Part shown: piece by piece, positions 8,069-17,319 of the stretch | Layout of the letters: every line of letters starts with the position of its first letter | Numbering within the stretch: position 1 is the first letter of the stretch | Assembly: GCA_004294385.1 (NCBI GenBank) | Contig: REAP01000066.1 | Span: 1-64,000, forward strand | Reading direction: 5' to 3' | DNA length: 64,000 bases | Source: Oscillatoriales cyanobacterium | GTDB taxonomy: Bacteria; Cyanobacteriota; Cyanobacteriia; Cyanobacteriales; Microcoleaceae | Notes under the pieces: generated by a model | What the model was told of the DNA's origin: nothing | Seen by the model: the letters and a program-made list of their open reading frames with translations, nothing else | Databases searched by the model: none | Program-made: the position numbers and the translations under genes

Positions 8069-8133
8069 AGAAACCGGGTTTTTTACTAAAAGACGCATTC
8101 GGGCTCGTAGATTCGGTAAAAAACCTGGTTTCT
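8069..8133. repeat. Inverted repeat with 18-bp arms
   Basis: AGAAACCGGGTTTTTTAC (8069-8086) pairs with GTAAAAAACCTGGTTTCT (8116-8133) with one mismatch, around a 29-base loop. It lies in the spacer between the Phd/VapC pair and the AbiJ-like gene. It may serve as a terminator for the minus-strand AbiJ-like gene or be a dispersed hairpin repeat. Confidence 0.6.
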
Positions 8134-8269
8134 CAACATGATACTCAGCCATTGCGGAGGCGGGTTTACTCGTAGAGCTTAGGCTGTGGCATAACGTTCG
8201 TGTTCAGCGACGGTGAGTAACTACTGCGTCACAACAAAGATATCCAAACTGTCCGCTGCAACACGGTTG

Positions 8270-9139
8270 TTATGTACTGATCTTACTGACGCTTTCATTA
8301 ATTTCATGGATTGCATTCTTCAACACTTGGAGACAGATTTTTGCAGTGTGCTGTCGAGGGTTAAAGCCCGATCTCATCTGCTCGAAAGGATGAATATAGT
8401 TTCTGAAGTCCCTCAGAGAATGGCTAAACTTCTGGGTATCATGTTGAATTAAATTTATATCTTTTGCAACATCAATAAAACAACTCAGCGACCAGTCATG
8501 GAACTCCTTTACTTTTCCAGAAGTGTCCTTTGGTGAAGCTTTGGAGGTATTAAATTTCTTTGGATGCTTTTTTGCCAAGCCCAAGAGAATTCCTTCAAGT
8601 GTGCTGCCAGCCAATAAGATCACTGATAAATATGCACCGGCAGAAAAGCACTGTTCAATTTCCATGATCCTTTGCTGAAGAATATCTGATAAAACACTTT
8701 CAAGACCGATTTCCGCAATCGAAATATTAGAGAACTCTCTCTTCAAGAATTCATCTTCTGTAATTGGAGTTGCTGTTTCATCGATTTCGATTTCCTGAAG
8801 CTTAGCAAAACCTATCTTAGCGCCATCACGAACTACCTTCCATTTGTCAAAGGCGATATATTGGTTGAATTCTGCAATATGCTTGTCTAGTTCGACAATC
8901 CGACCGATAAAATTTGCCGGTGAAAGAACATTTCTTATACATTCATCAAGTTTGGGCTTGTCATTAAGCTGGCTGAGACGCTCATCAGTGAATCTCCAGC
9001 GAGACGGAAAACCTTGACCGTAAGAATCACTGAACCCTAACGCGTTGAAAAATTGAACGAGTTCCTGCCCCTTTCGATACTTAGTTTCTTCATTGATTAG
9101 GTTCCTAAGCTTCTCAAGTGATTTTCGATTTAGGATCAT
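8270..9139 (-). CDS. AbiJ-like abortive-infection protein with C-terminal HEPN domain
   Basis: The start at 9139 gives MILNRKSLEKLRNLINEE. The longer frame to 9289 adds 50 residues without likeness. Residues about 10-120 carry the features I know from the third AbiJ N-terminal domain type: a helix, then VQFFNALGFSDSYGQGFPSR, the RFTDERLSQLND segment and SPANFIGR. Residues about 165-289 are helical and contain RDFRNYIHP (243-251), an Rx6H motif like the RNase site of HEPN domains. AbiJ-type proteins are linked to phage defence by toxic RNA cleavage. The match is from memory of the family. The gene sits beside the toxin-antitoxin genes, which supports a defence role. Confidence 0.6.
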   Translation of the reverse strand: MILNRKSLEKLRNLINEETKYRKGQELVQFFNALGFSDSYGQGFPSRWRFTDERLSQLNDKPKLDECIRNVLSPANFIGRIVELDKHIAEFNQYIAFDKWKVVRDGAKIGFAKLQEIEIDETATPITEDEFLKREFSNISIAEIGLESVLSDILQQRIMEIEQCFSAGAYLSVILLAGSTLEGILLGLAKKHPKKFNTSKASPKDTSGKVKEFHDWSLSCFIDVAKDINLIQHDTQKFSHSLRDFRNYIHPFEQMRSGFNPRQHTAKICLQVLKNAIHEINESVSKIST

Positions 9140-9295
9140 TGACTTATAGCAAAGTACATAACTATGAATTGTACCGCAACTGCGGTCTAACACTCCGATC
9201 GCACTTCTTGACCGCATACCCACTTTTTTTCTCAAACCCAACTCCAGATTGCTTGAGAACCAAAGTTTCCCGGATTTGTCTATCAACAAAAACAG

Positions 9296-9336
9296 AAAAC
9301 CCCCAAACCCTATTTATAAAATGGTTTGGGGGTTTT
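9296..9336. terminator. Terminator of ndhD
   Basis: AAAACCCCCAAACC (9296-9309) and GGTTTGGGGGTTTT (9323-9336) form a perfect 14-bp stem, with runs of A/T at both ends. It lies 20 bases downstream of the ndhD stop and could also end transcripts from the other strand. Confidence 0.8.
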
Positions 9337-9356
9337 ATTCCTAAATCCAGTTTAAA

Positions 9357-10943
9357 TTACAACTTGCTCGGCTCGATCGCAGGAGCACGCAAAGACACCG
9401 TTTTATCCGCAGCAGCCTTAGCCACCAACGAAGGTACAGAATCCCGCAATCTTGCCGTCAACTGTACAGTCGTCGCATCATAAACCTGAGTCAGCATCTT
9501 CGGATACAAACCAATGCCAATAATCGGCACTAACAGCGCAGCAATAATAAATACTTCTCGCGGTTCCGCATCCACCAATTCCTCGTGTTCGACCAATTCC
9601 TTATTCTCAGAACCGTAGAAAATCTCACGCAGCATTGACAGTAGATAAATCGGAGTCAAAATCACTCCGAAAGCAGCGAGAATTATCACACAAACCTTAA
9701 ACACGGGATTGTAAGCATCGCTAGTTGCAAAGCCTACAAACACCATCAATTCTGCTACAAAACCGCTCATTCCCGGCAAAGCCAAAGATGCCATAGAACA
9801 AGTAGTCCACATGGCGAAAACCTTACGCATTTTCTGCCCGACACCGCCCATTTCGTCGAGCATGAGGGTGTGAGTGCGATCGTAAGTGCAACCCACCATA
9901 AAGAACAAACTCGCCCCAATTAAACCGTGGGAAACCATTTGCAGCATTGCACCACTGGTTCCCAAATCGGTAAACGAAGCTATCCCGATTAGCACAAAGC
10001 CCATGTGCGAAATCGAAGAATAGGCAATTTTCCGCTTCAAATTGCGCTGAGCAAAAGAAGTTAAGGCCGCGTAAACAATGTTTACCACACCTAAAATTAC
10101 TAACAGCGGTGCGAAGGTAGCGTGAGCATCTGGAAGCATTCCCGCATTCATCCTGAGCAAAGCATAACCACCCATTTTTAGCAGGATTCCTGCTAGCAAC
10201 ATATGGGCGGGTGCGGTGGCTTCTCCGTGAGCGTCAGGGAGCCAAGTGTGTAGGGGGAAAATCGGCAGTTTGACGCCGTAAGCGATTAAGAAACCTGTGT
10301 ACAGTAGCAATTCTATATTGGTGCTGTAATCTTTGGCTGCGATCGCCCGCATATCAAAAGTCACCGTATCACCATAAAACGCCATCGTCAGCGCACCAAC
10401 CAAAATAAACAGCGAACCGCCCGCCGTGTAAAGGATAAACTTAGTTGCTGCGTAGAGCCGTTTCTTGCCGCCCCAGATGGACAAAATCAGGTAAATCGGC
10501 ACTAATTCCAATTCCCAAACCAGGAAAAATAGCAACATATCCTGCACGGCAAAAACTGCTATTTGCCCGCCGTACATTGTCAGCATCAAAAAGTAAAATA
10601 GCTTTGGTTTAAGAGTAACTGGCCAAGCCGCTAAAATAGCTAAAGTAGTAATAAAACCCGTCAGCAAAATCAGTGGCATCGACAAACCATCAGCACCCAC
10701 CGACCAATTTAAATCGAGTTGTTCCACCCAAGTATAACTTTCTACCAGTTGCAGTCCCGGATTGCTGAAGTCGTACTGAGTGTAAAAAGCGTAAACAAGT
10801 AGAGCGAAATCAATCAAACCGACAATCAATGCATACCACCGCACCGTCTTGCCATCCTTATCGGGAATCAAAGGAATTAGCAAAGCCGCAGCAACGGGAA
10901 ACAGGATTGTTGTAGTTAACCAGGGAAAGTTAGCTGTATCCAT
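9357..10943 (-). CDS. ndhD: NAD(P)H-quinone oxidoreductase subunit 4 (NdhD)
   Basis: The 528-residue protein is one of the antiporter-like proton-pumping subunits of thylakoid NDH-1. It has about 14 membrane helices, the conserved Glu in [32 protein letters not shown] in the pump centre, and [10 protein letters not shown] further on. In cyanobacteria NdhD pairs with NdhF at the distal end of the membrane arm. The ndhF gene lies just upstream on the same strand, the arrangement usual for the NdhD1/NdhF1 type that serves respiration and cyclic electron flow. The D1 assignment is inference from length and context. The gene looks complete and is followed by a strong terminator. Confidence 0.93.
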   Translation of the reverse strand: MDTANFPWLTTTILFPVAAALLIPLIPDKDGKTVRWYALIVGLIDFALLVYAFYTQYDFSNPGLQLVESYTWVEQLDLNWSVGADGLSMPLILLTGFITTLAILAAWPVTLKPKLFYFLMLTMYGGQIAVFAVQDMLLFFLVWELELVPIYLILSIWGGKKRLYAATKFILYTAGGSLFILVGALTMAFYGDTVTFDMRAIAAKDYSTNIELLLYTGFLIAYGVKLPIFPLHTWLPDAHGEATAPAHMLLAGILLKMGGYALLRMNAGMLPDAHATFAPLLVILGVVNIVYAALTSFAQRNLKRKIAYSSISHMGFVLIGIASFTDLGTSGAMLQMVSHGLIGASLFFMVGCTYDRTHTLMLDEMGGVGQKMRKVFAMWTTCSMASLALPGMSGFVAELMVFVGFATSDAYNPVFKVCVIILAAFGVILTPIYLLSMLREIFYGSENKELVEHEELVDAEPREVFIIAALLVPIIGIGLYPKMLTQVYDATTVQLTARLRDSVPSLVAKAAADKTVSLRAPAIEPSKL

Positions 10944-11269
10944 TGCGTTTTAAAATAAGCCGTCAGTTATTAGGTTTAAACACATTTTGGCAATTTTGGG
11001 CTAAATTTTATACTTTCTTTATACTCTTTGGCAATTGGGAATGGGTAATGGGTAATTGGTAATTGGTAATTGATATAACTCATCTGCGTTAATCTGTGTT
11101 TATCTGCCTGTATCTGCGGTTGAAAAAAGAGGATTTTGCAACCGCAGATGACAGTGGATGAACGCGGATTCACGCAGATGAATAGACATCTCCCAAAAAG
11201 ACAGTCTTGAACAGGCAAGATGCCTGTTCCACAATAATTATGGGGGTTGAAGAGCAGAAAGAAATGTTT
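10944..11269. other. Spacer between ndhF and ndhD with dispersed repeats
   Basis: No gene is seen in these 326 bases. They hold a short 7-bp repeat run (GGTAATTG type, about 11041-11075), the string TCTGCGTTAATCTGTGTTTATC, and at 11183-11248 a relative of the 71-bp inverted-repeat element found at 6487, in reverse orientation. A hairpin GAACAGGCAAGATGCCTGTTC lies inside it (11209-11229). Despite the distance, ndhF and ndhD may still be co-transcribed. Confidence 0.6.
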
Positions 11270-13315
11270 CTAACTGACTCCAGAAACGATCGCAAAACCC
11301 AACACTGCGACAAACACAATCAGGGCGTAAAATTGAGCGCGGCCATTCTCAATGTATTTCAATGCTTCGCCACTAACCAGGGCGAGAAAACCTGTCAGAT
11401 TAACCACACCATCGACGACTCGCAAATCGACTTCCATGACTTGTCGCGCTAAACGGCGGCTGCCTTTGACGAAGAGAAATTCGTTGATGTCGTCGAGATA
11501 CCACTTGTTGAGGGAGAACTCGTAAAGCGGTTTGATCTTTTGGGCGATCGCATTTGCATCAATTTTCCGGCTCAAATACATCAGAGAAGCCAAAGTAATG
11601 CCTAACAAAGCAATACCTACAGAGCTCCCGCCCATGATTATAAATTCCGTCAAATCGAACTCGGCGGCGTGTTCCAATACTTCTTCGAGAGACTCACCAG
11701 GAGCATGGATAAACTGCTCAAAATAATTAGCAAATGGCGTACCGACAAAACCAATTAACACCGAAGGTATTGCCAAAACCACTAACGGCAAAGCCATTGT
11801 CAGCGGAGATTCGTGAGGGAAATGGTCGTGTTCATCGTGGCCTTCACCAGTCGTGGCTAATTCCTTGACGTTCATCGCCCCAGGGCCGAAAACCAAACCT
11901 GGTTGCAGAAGTTGCTGTTTGATGGCGTTGTCATTGCCCCGGAATTCGCCCTCAAAGGTGCTGAAATACATCCGAAACATATAAAACGCGGTCATCCCGG
12001 CTGTCACCCAACTCACAGCCCAGAGAGCGGGATTTGCTTCAAAAGCTTGGGCGAGGATTTCGTCTTTTGACCAGAAACCCGCAAAGGGCGGAATGCCGCA
12101 GATTGCTAGATTTCCGATCAAAAAGCAAGTTGCGGTAATCGGCATATATTTGCGTAAACCGCCCATGACTCGCATATCTTGAGCGAGTGCGGGGTTGTGG
12201 CCAACGACATCTTCCATGCTGTGAATGACTGAACCGGAACACAGGAACAGCATCGCTTTGAAGTAAGCGTGGGTCATCAAGTGGAACAGTCCGGCGCTAT
12301 AAGCACCGACGCCCATTGCCATTACCATGTAGCCCAATTGGGAGATGGTGGAGTAGGCTAGGCCTTTTTTGATGTCATTTTGGGTAATTGCGATCGAAGC
12401 ACCCATAAATGCTGTGAAACAGCCCGTACAGGCGATCAAATTCATGACTGCTGGCAACCCTTCAAACACTGGGTACATCCGAGCAATCAGGAAGACGCCG
12501 GCGGCTACCATTGTCGCGGCGTGGATCAGTGCGGAAATCGGGGTGGGGCCTTCCATGGCGTCTGGTAGCCAGACGTGGAGGGGGAATTGAGCGGATTTGG
12601 CGGCTGGGCCTAAAAATATCAGGACTCCGAAGATTGTCGCTAAGGTTGCGCTGAGGGTTCCTGATTCGACTAGGGAGTGCAGGCGATCGCCCATTACGTC
12701 AAATTCAAAGCTGCCGGTGGCCCAGTAAATGCCGAGGATGCCTAGCAACAAGCCGAAGTCGCCGACGCGGTTGGTGACGAAGGCTTTTTGGCAGGCGTCA
12801 GCAGCGGGTTTGCGATCGTACCAGAAGCCAACTAGCAGGTATGAACACATACCTACAAGTTCCCAAAAGATGTAAATCTGAACGATGTTCGGGCTGAGGA
12901 CTAGACCTAGCATTGACGCGCTGAAGATGCTCAGGTAGGCGTAAAAACGCACGTACCCGTCATCGTGTGCCATGTAGCCATCGGTATAAATCATCACCAA
13001 AAAGGCGACCGTTGTGACGATCGCCAACATGACCGATGTCAAGGGGTCGATGATGTAGCCCATACTCAGGGAGAAGTCACCAGCAGAAGCCCACTCAATA
13101 ATTTTGGTGTAGCGTGCGTGACCTTGAATTTGACTCCAGAGCAATGCGAAGGAGAGCACCATTGACCCTCCCAGCATGGAGACGATGATAATCGAACATC
13201 CTTGCCGGATCTTGTTGGTGGCTTGGTTAAATGTAATTAAGCCTAGACCTACTAGCATTGCGCCCGCCAGTGGCAGGACTGGAATCAGCCAAGCATATTG
13301 ATAAAGCAGTTCCAT
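11270..13315 (-). CDS. ndhF: NAD(P)H-quinone oxidoreductase subunit 5 (NdhF)
   Basis: The 681-residue protein is the largest antiporter-like subunit of NDH-1. It shows the N-terminal helix AWLIPVLPLAGAMLVG, the WELVGMCSYLLVGFWYDR helix with its conserved Glu, the pump-centre segment AMEGPTPISALIHAATMVAAG, and HAYFKAMLFLCSGSVIH. A C-terminal part after residue 470 contains a charged loop and the lateral helix region. It acts in the thylakoid membrane, moving protons while electrons pass from ferredoxin to plastoquinone. Its partner ndhD lies downstream. Start and length match the family. Confidence 0.93.
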   Translation of the reverse strand: MELLYQYAWLIPVLPLAGAMLVGLGLITFNQATNKIRQGCSIIIVSMLGGSMVLSFALLWSQIQGHARYTKIIEWASAGDFSLSMGYIIDPLTSVMLAIVTTVAFLVMIYTDGYMAHDDGYVRFYAYLSIFSASMLGLVLSPNIVQIYIFWELVGMCSYLLVGFWYDRKPAADACQKAFVTNRVGDFGLLLGILGIYWATGSFEFDVMGDRLHSLVESGTLSATLATIFGVLIFLGPAAKSAQFPLHVWLPDAMEGPTPISALIHAATMVAAGVFLIARMYPVFEGLPAVMNLIACTGCFTAFMGASIAITQNDIKKGLAYSTISQLGYMVMAMGVGAYSAGLFHLMTHAYFKAMLFLCSGSVIHSMEDVVGHNPALAQDMRVMGGLRKYMPITATCFLIGNLAICGIPPFAGFWSKDEILAQAFEANPALWAVSWVTAGMTAFYMFRMYFSTFEGEFRGNDNAIKQQLLQPGLVFGPGAMNVKELATTGEGHDEHDHFPHESPLTMALPLVVLAIPSVLIGFVGTPFANYFEQFIHAPGESLEEVLEHAAEFDLTEFIIMGGSSVGIALLGITLASLMYLSRKIDANAIAQKIKPLYEFSLNKWYLDDINEFLFVKGSRRLARQVMEVDLRVVDGVVNLTGFLALVSGEALKYIENGRAQFYALIVFVAVLGFAIVSGVS

Positions 13316-13559
13316 GACTTAATGAAGTTTAAAGTTTCTACTAGATTGACAAAACTGTAAATAATTGTGACACAGGCTTGCATGAACTGGTATAAATGCT
13401 TGATTCTCTTGAGGGGGAGAGGATTTGATGATTTTCAATCTGGGATCCAAATATACAATTTAAATGGACAACAGCTTATTTGTCTATAAAACAACAAAAT
13501 ATGTAGATACCCGACTTCTTAAAGAAGCCGGGTATCTAATTGCTATAGCATTGAAAATG
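13316..13559. other. Spacer upstream of ndhF
   Basis: These 244 bases hold the promoter side of ndhF and the 3' end of the thioredoxin gene. No gene is seen. The only clear structure is the hairpin at 13505-13537. Confidence 0.5.
13505..13537. terminator. Hairpin terminator of the thioredoxin gene
   Basis: AGATACCCGACTTCTT (13505-13520) pairs with AAGAAGCCGGGTATCT (13522-13537) with one G-U pair. It lies 22 bases downstream of the stop of the minus-strand thioredoxin gene. Hairpins of this CCCGGCTTCTT type are also a dispersed repeat in filamentous cyanobacteria, so termination is likely but not certain. Confidence 0.6.
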
Positions 13560-13940
13560 TTACCTGTTGACAACTTTCTGTGGTTGCAGCCGTTGAGTTT
13601 GGGCAGACAGCCCAGAGGCGGCAAGCATCCAGGAGTCTAGAGTCCGCCGCAGTTCCTCCCGTCCTTGATATTGTTCCAATCTAAATCGAACTTTGTCGCC
13701 CTCAAACAAGATCAGCGTTGGCAGACTTGTCAGGCGATAAGTATTGGCTAATTTGAAACTTCGATCGGCATTAACCCCTAGAAGCTTGACTTTACCAGCC
13801 CAATTTGATTCAAATGTTGTTATTGTCGGTTCGATCGCGCGGCACAAACCGCACCAAGGCGCCCAAAAATGAACTAAAACGGGGGTAGGCGCTTCAAAAA
13901 CCTCTTGTGCAAAAGTGCGTTCGCTAACGGACAACACCAT
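13560..13940 (-). CDS. Thioredoxin-family protein
   Basis: The 126-residue protein has a single thioredoxin fold. The active site is WAPWCGLCR (about residues 28-36), with Leu in place of the usual Pro between the cysteines region, and the cis-Pro loop is in LTSLPTLILFEGD. The change from WCGPC to WCGLC should shift its redox potential (inference). It probably reduces disulfides in the cytosol. A tail of about 20 residues follows the fold. No operon partner is evident, as the NnrU-like gene upstream is 43 bases away on the same strand. Confidence 0.85.
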   Translation of the reverse strand: MVLSVSERTFAQEVFEAPTPVLVHFWAPWCGLCRAIEPTITTFESNWAGKVKLLGVNADRSFKLANTYRLTSLPTLILFEGDKVRFRLEQYQGREELRRTLDSWMLAASGLSAQTQRLQPQKVVNR

Positions 13941-13983
13941 GATCCCTCAAAAATTTATAAATTTTTTCTATCCTGGGATCATG

Positions 13984-14697
13984 CTACCAGTCTATGTTCC
14001 CAGTGACACGCATCAAAAGTGGATGAATTTTCCACAGCACTCCGATAAAAATGGCGATTCCTAGGTAAGAAGGCTTCAAAAACTCAAGCAAATCAAGAGT
14101 TTGACGTTTTTGCCAGACTGCCAAAAATGGAAAAATTGATGTCCGAGATTTGATGGTTTCAAAGGATTCGCCAAAACGTGCCTGAAGTCGCTTGTCGCCG
14201 TGCCACACTCCGAACAGGTGGTGAAGTACCAAACCAATAGAGGTGACGAGGGTAAAGCTAGTGCCAATCCACAGAGTGTGGGCTACGCACCAAATCACCT
14301 GTCCCACCATTTGCGGGTGACGGGTGATGCGGATGATGCCGGTTTCGTAGAGGTGAACTTGGGGCTTTTGGACTGCGGCAATTTCTAGGAGGTTGAAAGT
14401 TGCTGGGTACAAAAATAGGAAGGAAATTGCCGAGAGTATCCAAACCACGGGTTTGACTGCGGCCACGCCTTGTACTTGCCAAAGCTGTACGCCGTCGTAG
14501 CGGTGATTGAAAAAGTAGATTACCAGAATGACTGCTAGAGGCAAACTGACAAGGGCAAATAAGACGCGGTAAAGTCTTGCTCCGATTAGCTTTTCAGCTT
14601 TGGGACGGAGGGCTGCTAAACCGCTATGGGCGATCGCAAAACCGAGTAAAAGTCCGAGAATAATTAAGTGGGAGTCGAGCGCCAAATCGATCGTCAT
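13984..14697 (-). CDS. NnrU-family membrane protein (zeta-carotene isomerase-like)
   Basis: The 237-residue protein has about six membrane helices and the NnrU signature: FAIAHSGLAALRP near the start with its conserved His, then ETGIIRITRHPQMVGQVIWC, and HHLFGVWHGDKRLQARFGE. The plant 15-cis-zeta-carotene isomerase Z-ISO belongs to this heme-binding family, and cyanobacteria have homologues. Whether this copy isomerises carotene or has another role is not shown by the sequence. It lies divergent from rbcR with about 265 bases between them. Confidence 0.75.
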   Translation of the reverse strand: MTIDLALDSHLIILGLLLGFAIAHSGLAALRPKAEKLIGARLYRVLFALVSLPLAVILVIYFFNHRYDGVQLWQVQGVAAVKPVVWILSAISFLFLYPATFNLLEIAAVQKPQVHLYETGIIRITRHPQMVGQVIWCVAHTLWIGTSFTLVTSIGLVLHHLFGVWHGDKRLQARFGESFETIKSRTSIFPFLAVWQKRQTLDLLEFLKPSYLGIAIFIGVLWKIHPLLMRVTGNIDW

Positions 14698-14773
14698 TGG
14701 AAATATTAAGAAAAGTTATTGATTCGAGGCCAAATTGTGTCACAAAGTATCTATGGGAGCATTCAGCGGTTAT

Positions 14774-14818
14774 CAGTCATTAGTCATTAGTCATTAGTCA
14801 TTAGTCATTAGTCATTAG
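14774..14818. repeat. Heptad STRR (TTAGTCA)n
   Basis: About six direct copies of a 7-bp unit (TTAGTCA) lie in the spacer between the NnrU-like gene and rbcR. Downstream, up to 14962, the spacer is low-complexity (CAACTGCCCACTGCCC type), and no gene is seen. Confidence 0.85.
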
Positions 14819-14962
14819 CGCTCGGCCAAATTGCAGCTACAGACAAATGAAAAACTGCTTTCCTGACAACTGCCCACTGCCCAATGCTTTCTTGACAATT
14901 GCCCGCTACCCACTGCCAACGGACAACGGACAACTACCAAATGACCACTGACAATTAGATAT

Positions 14963-15913
14963 ATGTCTGACCTTCCTTTCACTTTAGACCAGTTACGCAT
15001 TCTCAAGGCGATCGCTTCTGAAGGTAGCTTCAAACGCGCCGCCGACAGCCTCTACGTGTCCCAGCCAGCCGTTAGCTTGCAGGTGCAAAATTTAGAGAGA
15101 CAGTTGGATGTGCCACTATTCGATCGAGGGGGGCGCAGGGCTCAACTGACCGAAGCTGGACACCTGCTGCTGAGTTACGGCGAGAAAATTTTATCGCTTT
15201 GTCAAGAAACTTGTCGGGCTCTGGAAGACTTGCAAAATCTTCAAGGCGGTACTTTGATTGTCGGGGCTTCTCAAACCACGGGGACTTATTTGCTACCGAG
15301 GATGATTGGGATGTTTCGGCAAAAGTACCCGGATGTGGCGGTACAGCTTCACGTTCATTCTACCCGTCGGACTGCTTGGAGTGTGGCTAACGGACAAATC
15401 GATTTGGCGATTGTGGGCGGAGAAATTCCGACGGAACTTTTAGAAGCTTTAGACGTTGTGCCTTATGCTACTGATGAATTGGCACTGATTCTGCCTCCGT
15501 CTCACCCGATGGTAAAACAAGAGACAATCCAAAAAGAAGACCTTTATAAATTACAGTTTATTTCCCTGGATTCCCAGTCTACAATCCGTAAGGTCATCGA
15601 TCAGGTTCTGACTCGGTGTGGGATTGACACGCGCCGCCTGAAAATTGAGATGGAACTAAATTCGATCGAAGCCATTAAAAATGCGGTTCAATCTGGATTG
15701 GGTGCTGCATTTGTGTCGGTTTCGGCGATCGAAAAAGAGTTGCAGATGGGTGTTTTGCACAAGTCTCAAATGGAGGAAGTTGTGGTGACTAGGGTTTTGT
15801 CGCTGATTTGTAACCCCAATCGTTATCGTTCTAAAGCGGCAGAGGCTTTCAGTAATGAAATTTTACCCCAGTTTGCTACTTATCAGGAAACTGGGTTGAA
15901 AACCCCGTCCTGA
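14963..15913 (+). CDS. rbcR: RbcR, LysR-family regulator of carbon fixation genes
   Basis: The protein begins [20 protein letters not shown], followed by the helix-turn-helix [20 protein letters not shown] and [14 protein letters not shown], all very close to cyanobacterial and plastid (Ycf30) RbcR. The effector domain starts at [20 protein letters not shown]. RbcR activates the rubisco operon and related genes in response to metabolite levels. The last residues (GLKTPS) and the stop codon are coded by the left end of the adjacent insertion sequence, so the natural C-terminus has been replaced. The core domains are complete, so function is probably kept. Confidence 0.9.
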   Translation: MSDLPFTLDQLRILKAIASEGSFKRAADSLYVSQPAVSLQVQNLERQLDVPLFDRGGRRAQLTEAGHLLLSYGEKILSLCQETCRALEDLQNLQGGTLIVGASQTTGTYLLPRMIGMFRQKYPDVAVQLHVHSTRRTAWSVANGQIDLAIVGGEIPTELLEALDVVPYATDELALILPPSHPMVKQETIQKEDLYKLQFISLDSQSTIRKVIDQVLTRCGIDTRRLKIEMELNSIEAIKNAVQSGLGAAFVSVSAIEKELQMGVLHKSQMEEVVVTRVLSLICNPNRYRSKAAEAFSNEILPQFATYQETGLKTPS

Positions 15914-15996
15914 TAGGACGGCTTTAATTGTAAACCTTTGTGACATTGACGCATATCTTGTGCCAAACAGCCTAGCATAAGTTAGGAGGTAAAGCA

Positions 15997-17175
15997 ATGC
16001 TAGTTTTTGAGTTCAAAGCCTACGGAAAATCAAGTCAGTTCACAGCAGTAGATGAAGCGATTCGTACCGCACAATTTGTCCGCAATAGTTGTTTACGCTA
16101 TTGGATGGACAACAAAAAAATAGATAAGTATGATTTGAACAAATACTGTGCTGTATTGGCCGGTGATTTCCCGTTTGCTGACGAACTGAATTCTCAAGCT
16201 AGACAAGCCAGCGCTGAACGAGCCTGGTCTGCTATCTCCCGATTCCACGAAAACTGCAAGAAAGGGATTCCTGGTAAAAAAGGGTATCCGCAATTTCAGA
16301 AAGATTGTCGCTCAGTTGAGTATAAATCAACTGGATGGAAACTGGCTGATGATCGTAAATCCATCAAATTCACCGACAAAAAAGGAATTGGCAAACTCAA
16401 ACTAAAGGGAACACGAGACTTACATTTTTACCAAATTGCTCAAATCAAACGAGTCAGATTGGTGAAACGTGCTTCGGGTGTATATGTTCAGTTTTGTATT
16501 GACGTCAACCGTTCGGAAAATATAGAACCTTCTGGGAATACCATTGGTTTAGATGTGGGTTTGAAGGAATATTACACCGATTCTAACGGCATCACGGTGG
16601 AAAATCCGAGATTCCTCCTTCATGGTGAAAAAGTCCTCAAACGTTGTCACCGTCGTGTTTCCAAAAAAGTGAAAGGTTCAAAAAATCGAGGCAAAGCTAG
16701 ACAGATTTTAGGCAAACGCCATCTCAAAATAAGTAGGCAACGTGGTGACCATGCAATCAAACTTGCAAGGTGCGTAGTTCAGTCTAACGACTTGATAGCT
16801 TACGAAGATTTGAGGATTAAAAACATGGTGAAAAATCACTGTCTGGCTAAGTCTATTAACGACGCTTCTTGGTATCAGTTCCGTGTCTGGCTTGAATATT
16901 TTGGCAAAGTATTTCAAAGAGTCACGGTTGCTGTCAACTCAGCATATACTAGCCAAGAATGCTCTAGCTGCGGTGTAATTGTGAAGAAAACGCTATCCAC
17001 TCGAACACAGGTTTGTCAGTGTGGTTGTGTAATGGATAGAGATAAAAACGCAGCTAGAAATATTCTCAGTCGAGGATTGGGTACGGTAGGGCATACCGGA
17101 ACCTTTGCATTAAACACTTCGACTACGCTCAGTGCAAGTGCAAGCAACGCTTTGGGAGATGAGTCCTCTACTTAG
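15997..17175 (+). CDS. tnpB: TnpB RNA-guided nuclease / transposase accessory protein
   Basis: The 392-residue protein has the full TnpB layout. An N-terminal wedge/REC part (to about residue 180) is followed by the RuvC domain with its three acidic residues in IGLDVGLKEYYT (Asp), LIAYEDLRIKNM (Glu) and CVMDRDKNAARNIL (Asp). Between the last two sits a zinc ribbon with CSSCG and CQCGC. TnpB is an RNA-guided DNA nuclease that uses an omega RNA made from the end of the element. All catalytic residues are present, so it is likely active. The C-terminal tail is low-complexity Ser/Thr/Ala and includes a copy of the CTTCGACTACGCTCAG repeat. Confidence 0.9.
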   Translation: MLVFEFKAYGKSSQFTAVDEAIRTAQFVRNSCLRYWMDNKKIDKYDLNKYCAVLAGDFPFADELNSQARQASAERAWSAISRFHENCKKGIPGKKGYPQFQKDCRSVEYKSTGWKLADDRKSIKFTDKKGIGKLKLKGTRDLHFYQIAQIKRVRLVKRASGVYVQFCIDVNRSENIEPSGNTIGLDVGLKEYYTDSNGITVENPRFLLHGEKVLKRCHRRVSKKVKGSKNRGKARQILGKRHLKISRQRGDHAIKLARCVVQSNDLIAYEDLRIKNMVKNHCLAKSINDASWYQFRVWLEYFGKVFQRVTVAVNSAYTSQECSSCGVIVKKTLSTRTQVCQCGCVMDRDKNAARNILSRGLGTVGHTGTFALNTSTTLSASASNALGDESST

Positions 17176-17250
17176 GCTGGAGAAATCCTGTCTAAGCAAG
17201 TCGTGTCGTAGATCAAAGAATCCCCGTGCGTTCACGCCGGGGAGTGTCAA
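17050..17250 (+). ncRNA. Predicted omega RNA region of the TnpB element
   Basis: In this family the guide RNA is read from the 3' part of tnpB through the right end of the element, with the guide lying just beyond it. The region here ends in the right-end hairpin CCCCGTGCG/CGCCGGGG and the terminal TCAA. The 5' limit is a guess. The guide would be the bases after 17250. Confidence 0.5.
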
Positions 17251-17319
17251 TAAGGATAAAGAAGTTTAAATGACTAACGGTCGATTCTTCAATTTAAAAT
17301 CTCAAACCTAAAATCGATC

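Larger units (their letters stand above)
15895..17250 (+). mobile_element. IS200/IS605-group insertion sequence with tnpB only (IS1341-like)
   Basis: A subterminal left hairpin, CCGTCC-TGATA-GGACGG (15905-15921), and a right hairpin, CCCCGTGCG-TTCA-CGCCGGGG (17222-17242), followed by AGTGTCAA, frame a single tnpB gene. No tnpA gene is present, so the element would need a TnpA in trans to move. There are no terminal inverted repeats or target duplications, as expected for the group. The left end overlaps the 3' end of rbcR. The exact ends are estimates. Confidence 0.8.

Noticed and set aside
8213..8452. Plus-strand 79-residue frame over the AbiJ-like gene end
   Set aside because: It overlaps the HEPN-coding part in reverse and has no family pattern.
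9118..9483. Plus-strand frame of 121 residues across the ndhD terminator
   Set aside because: It covers a strong terminator and the end of ndhD in reverse.
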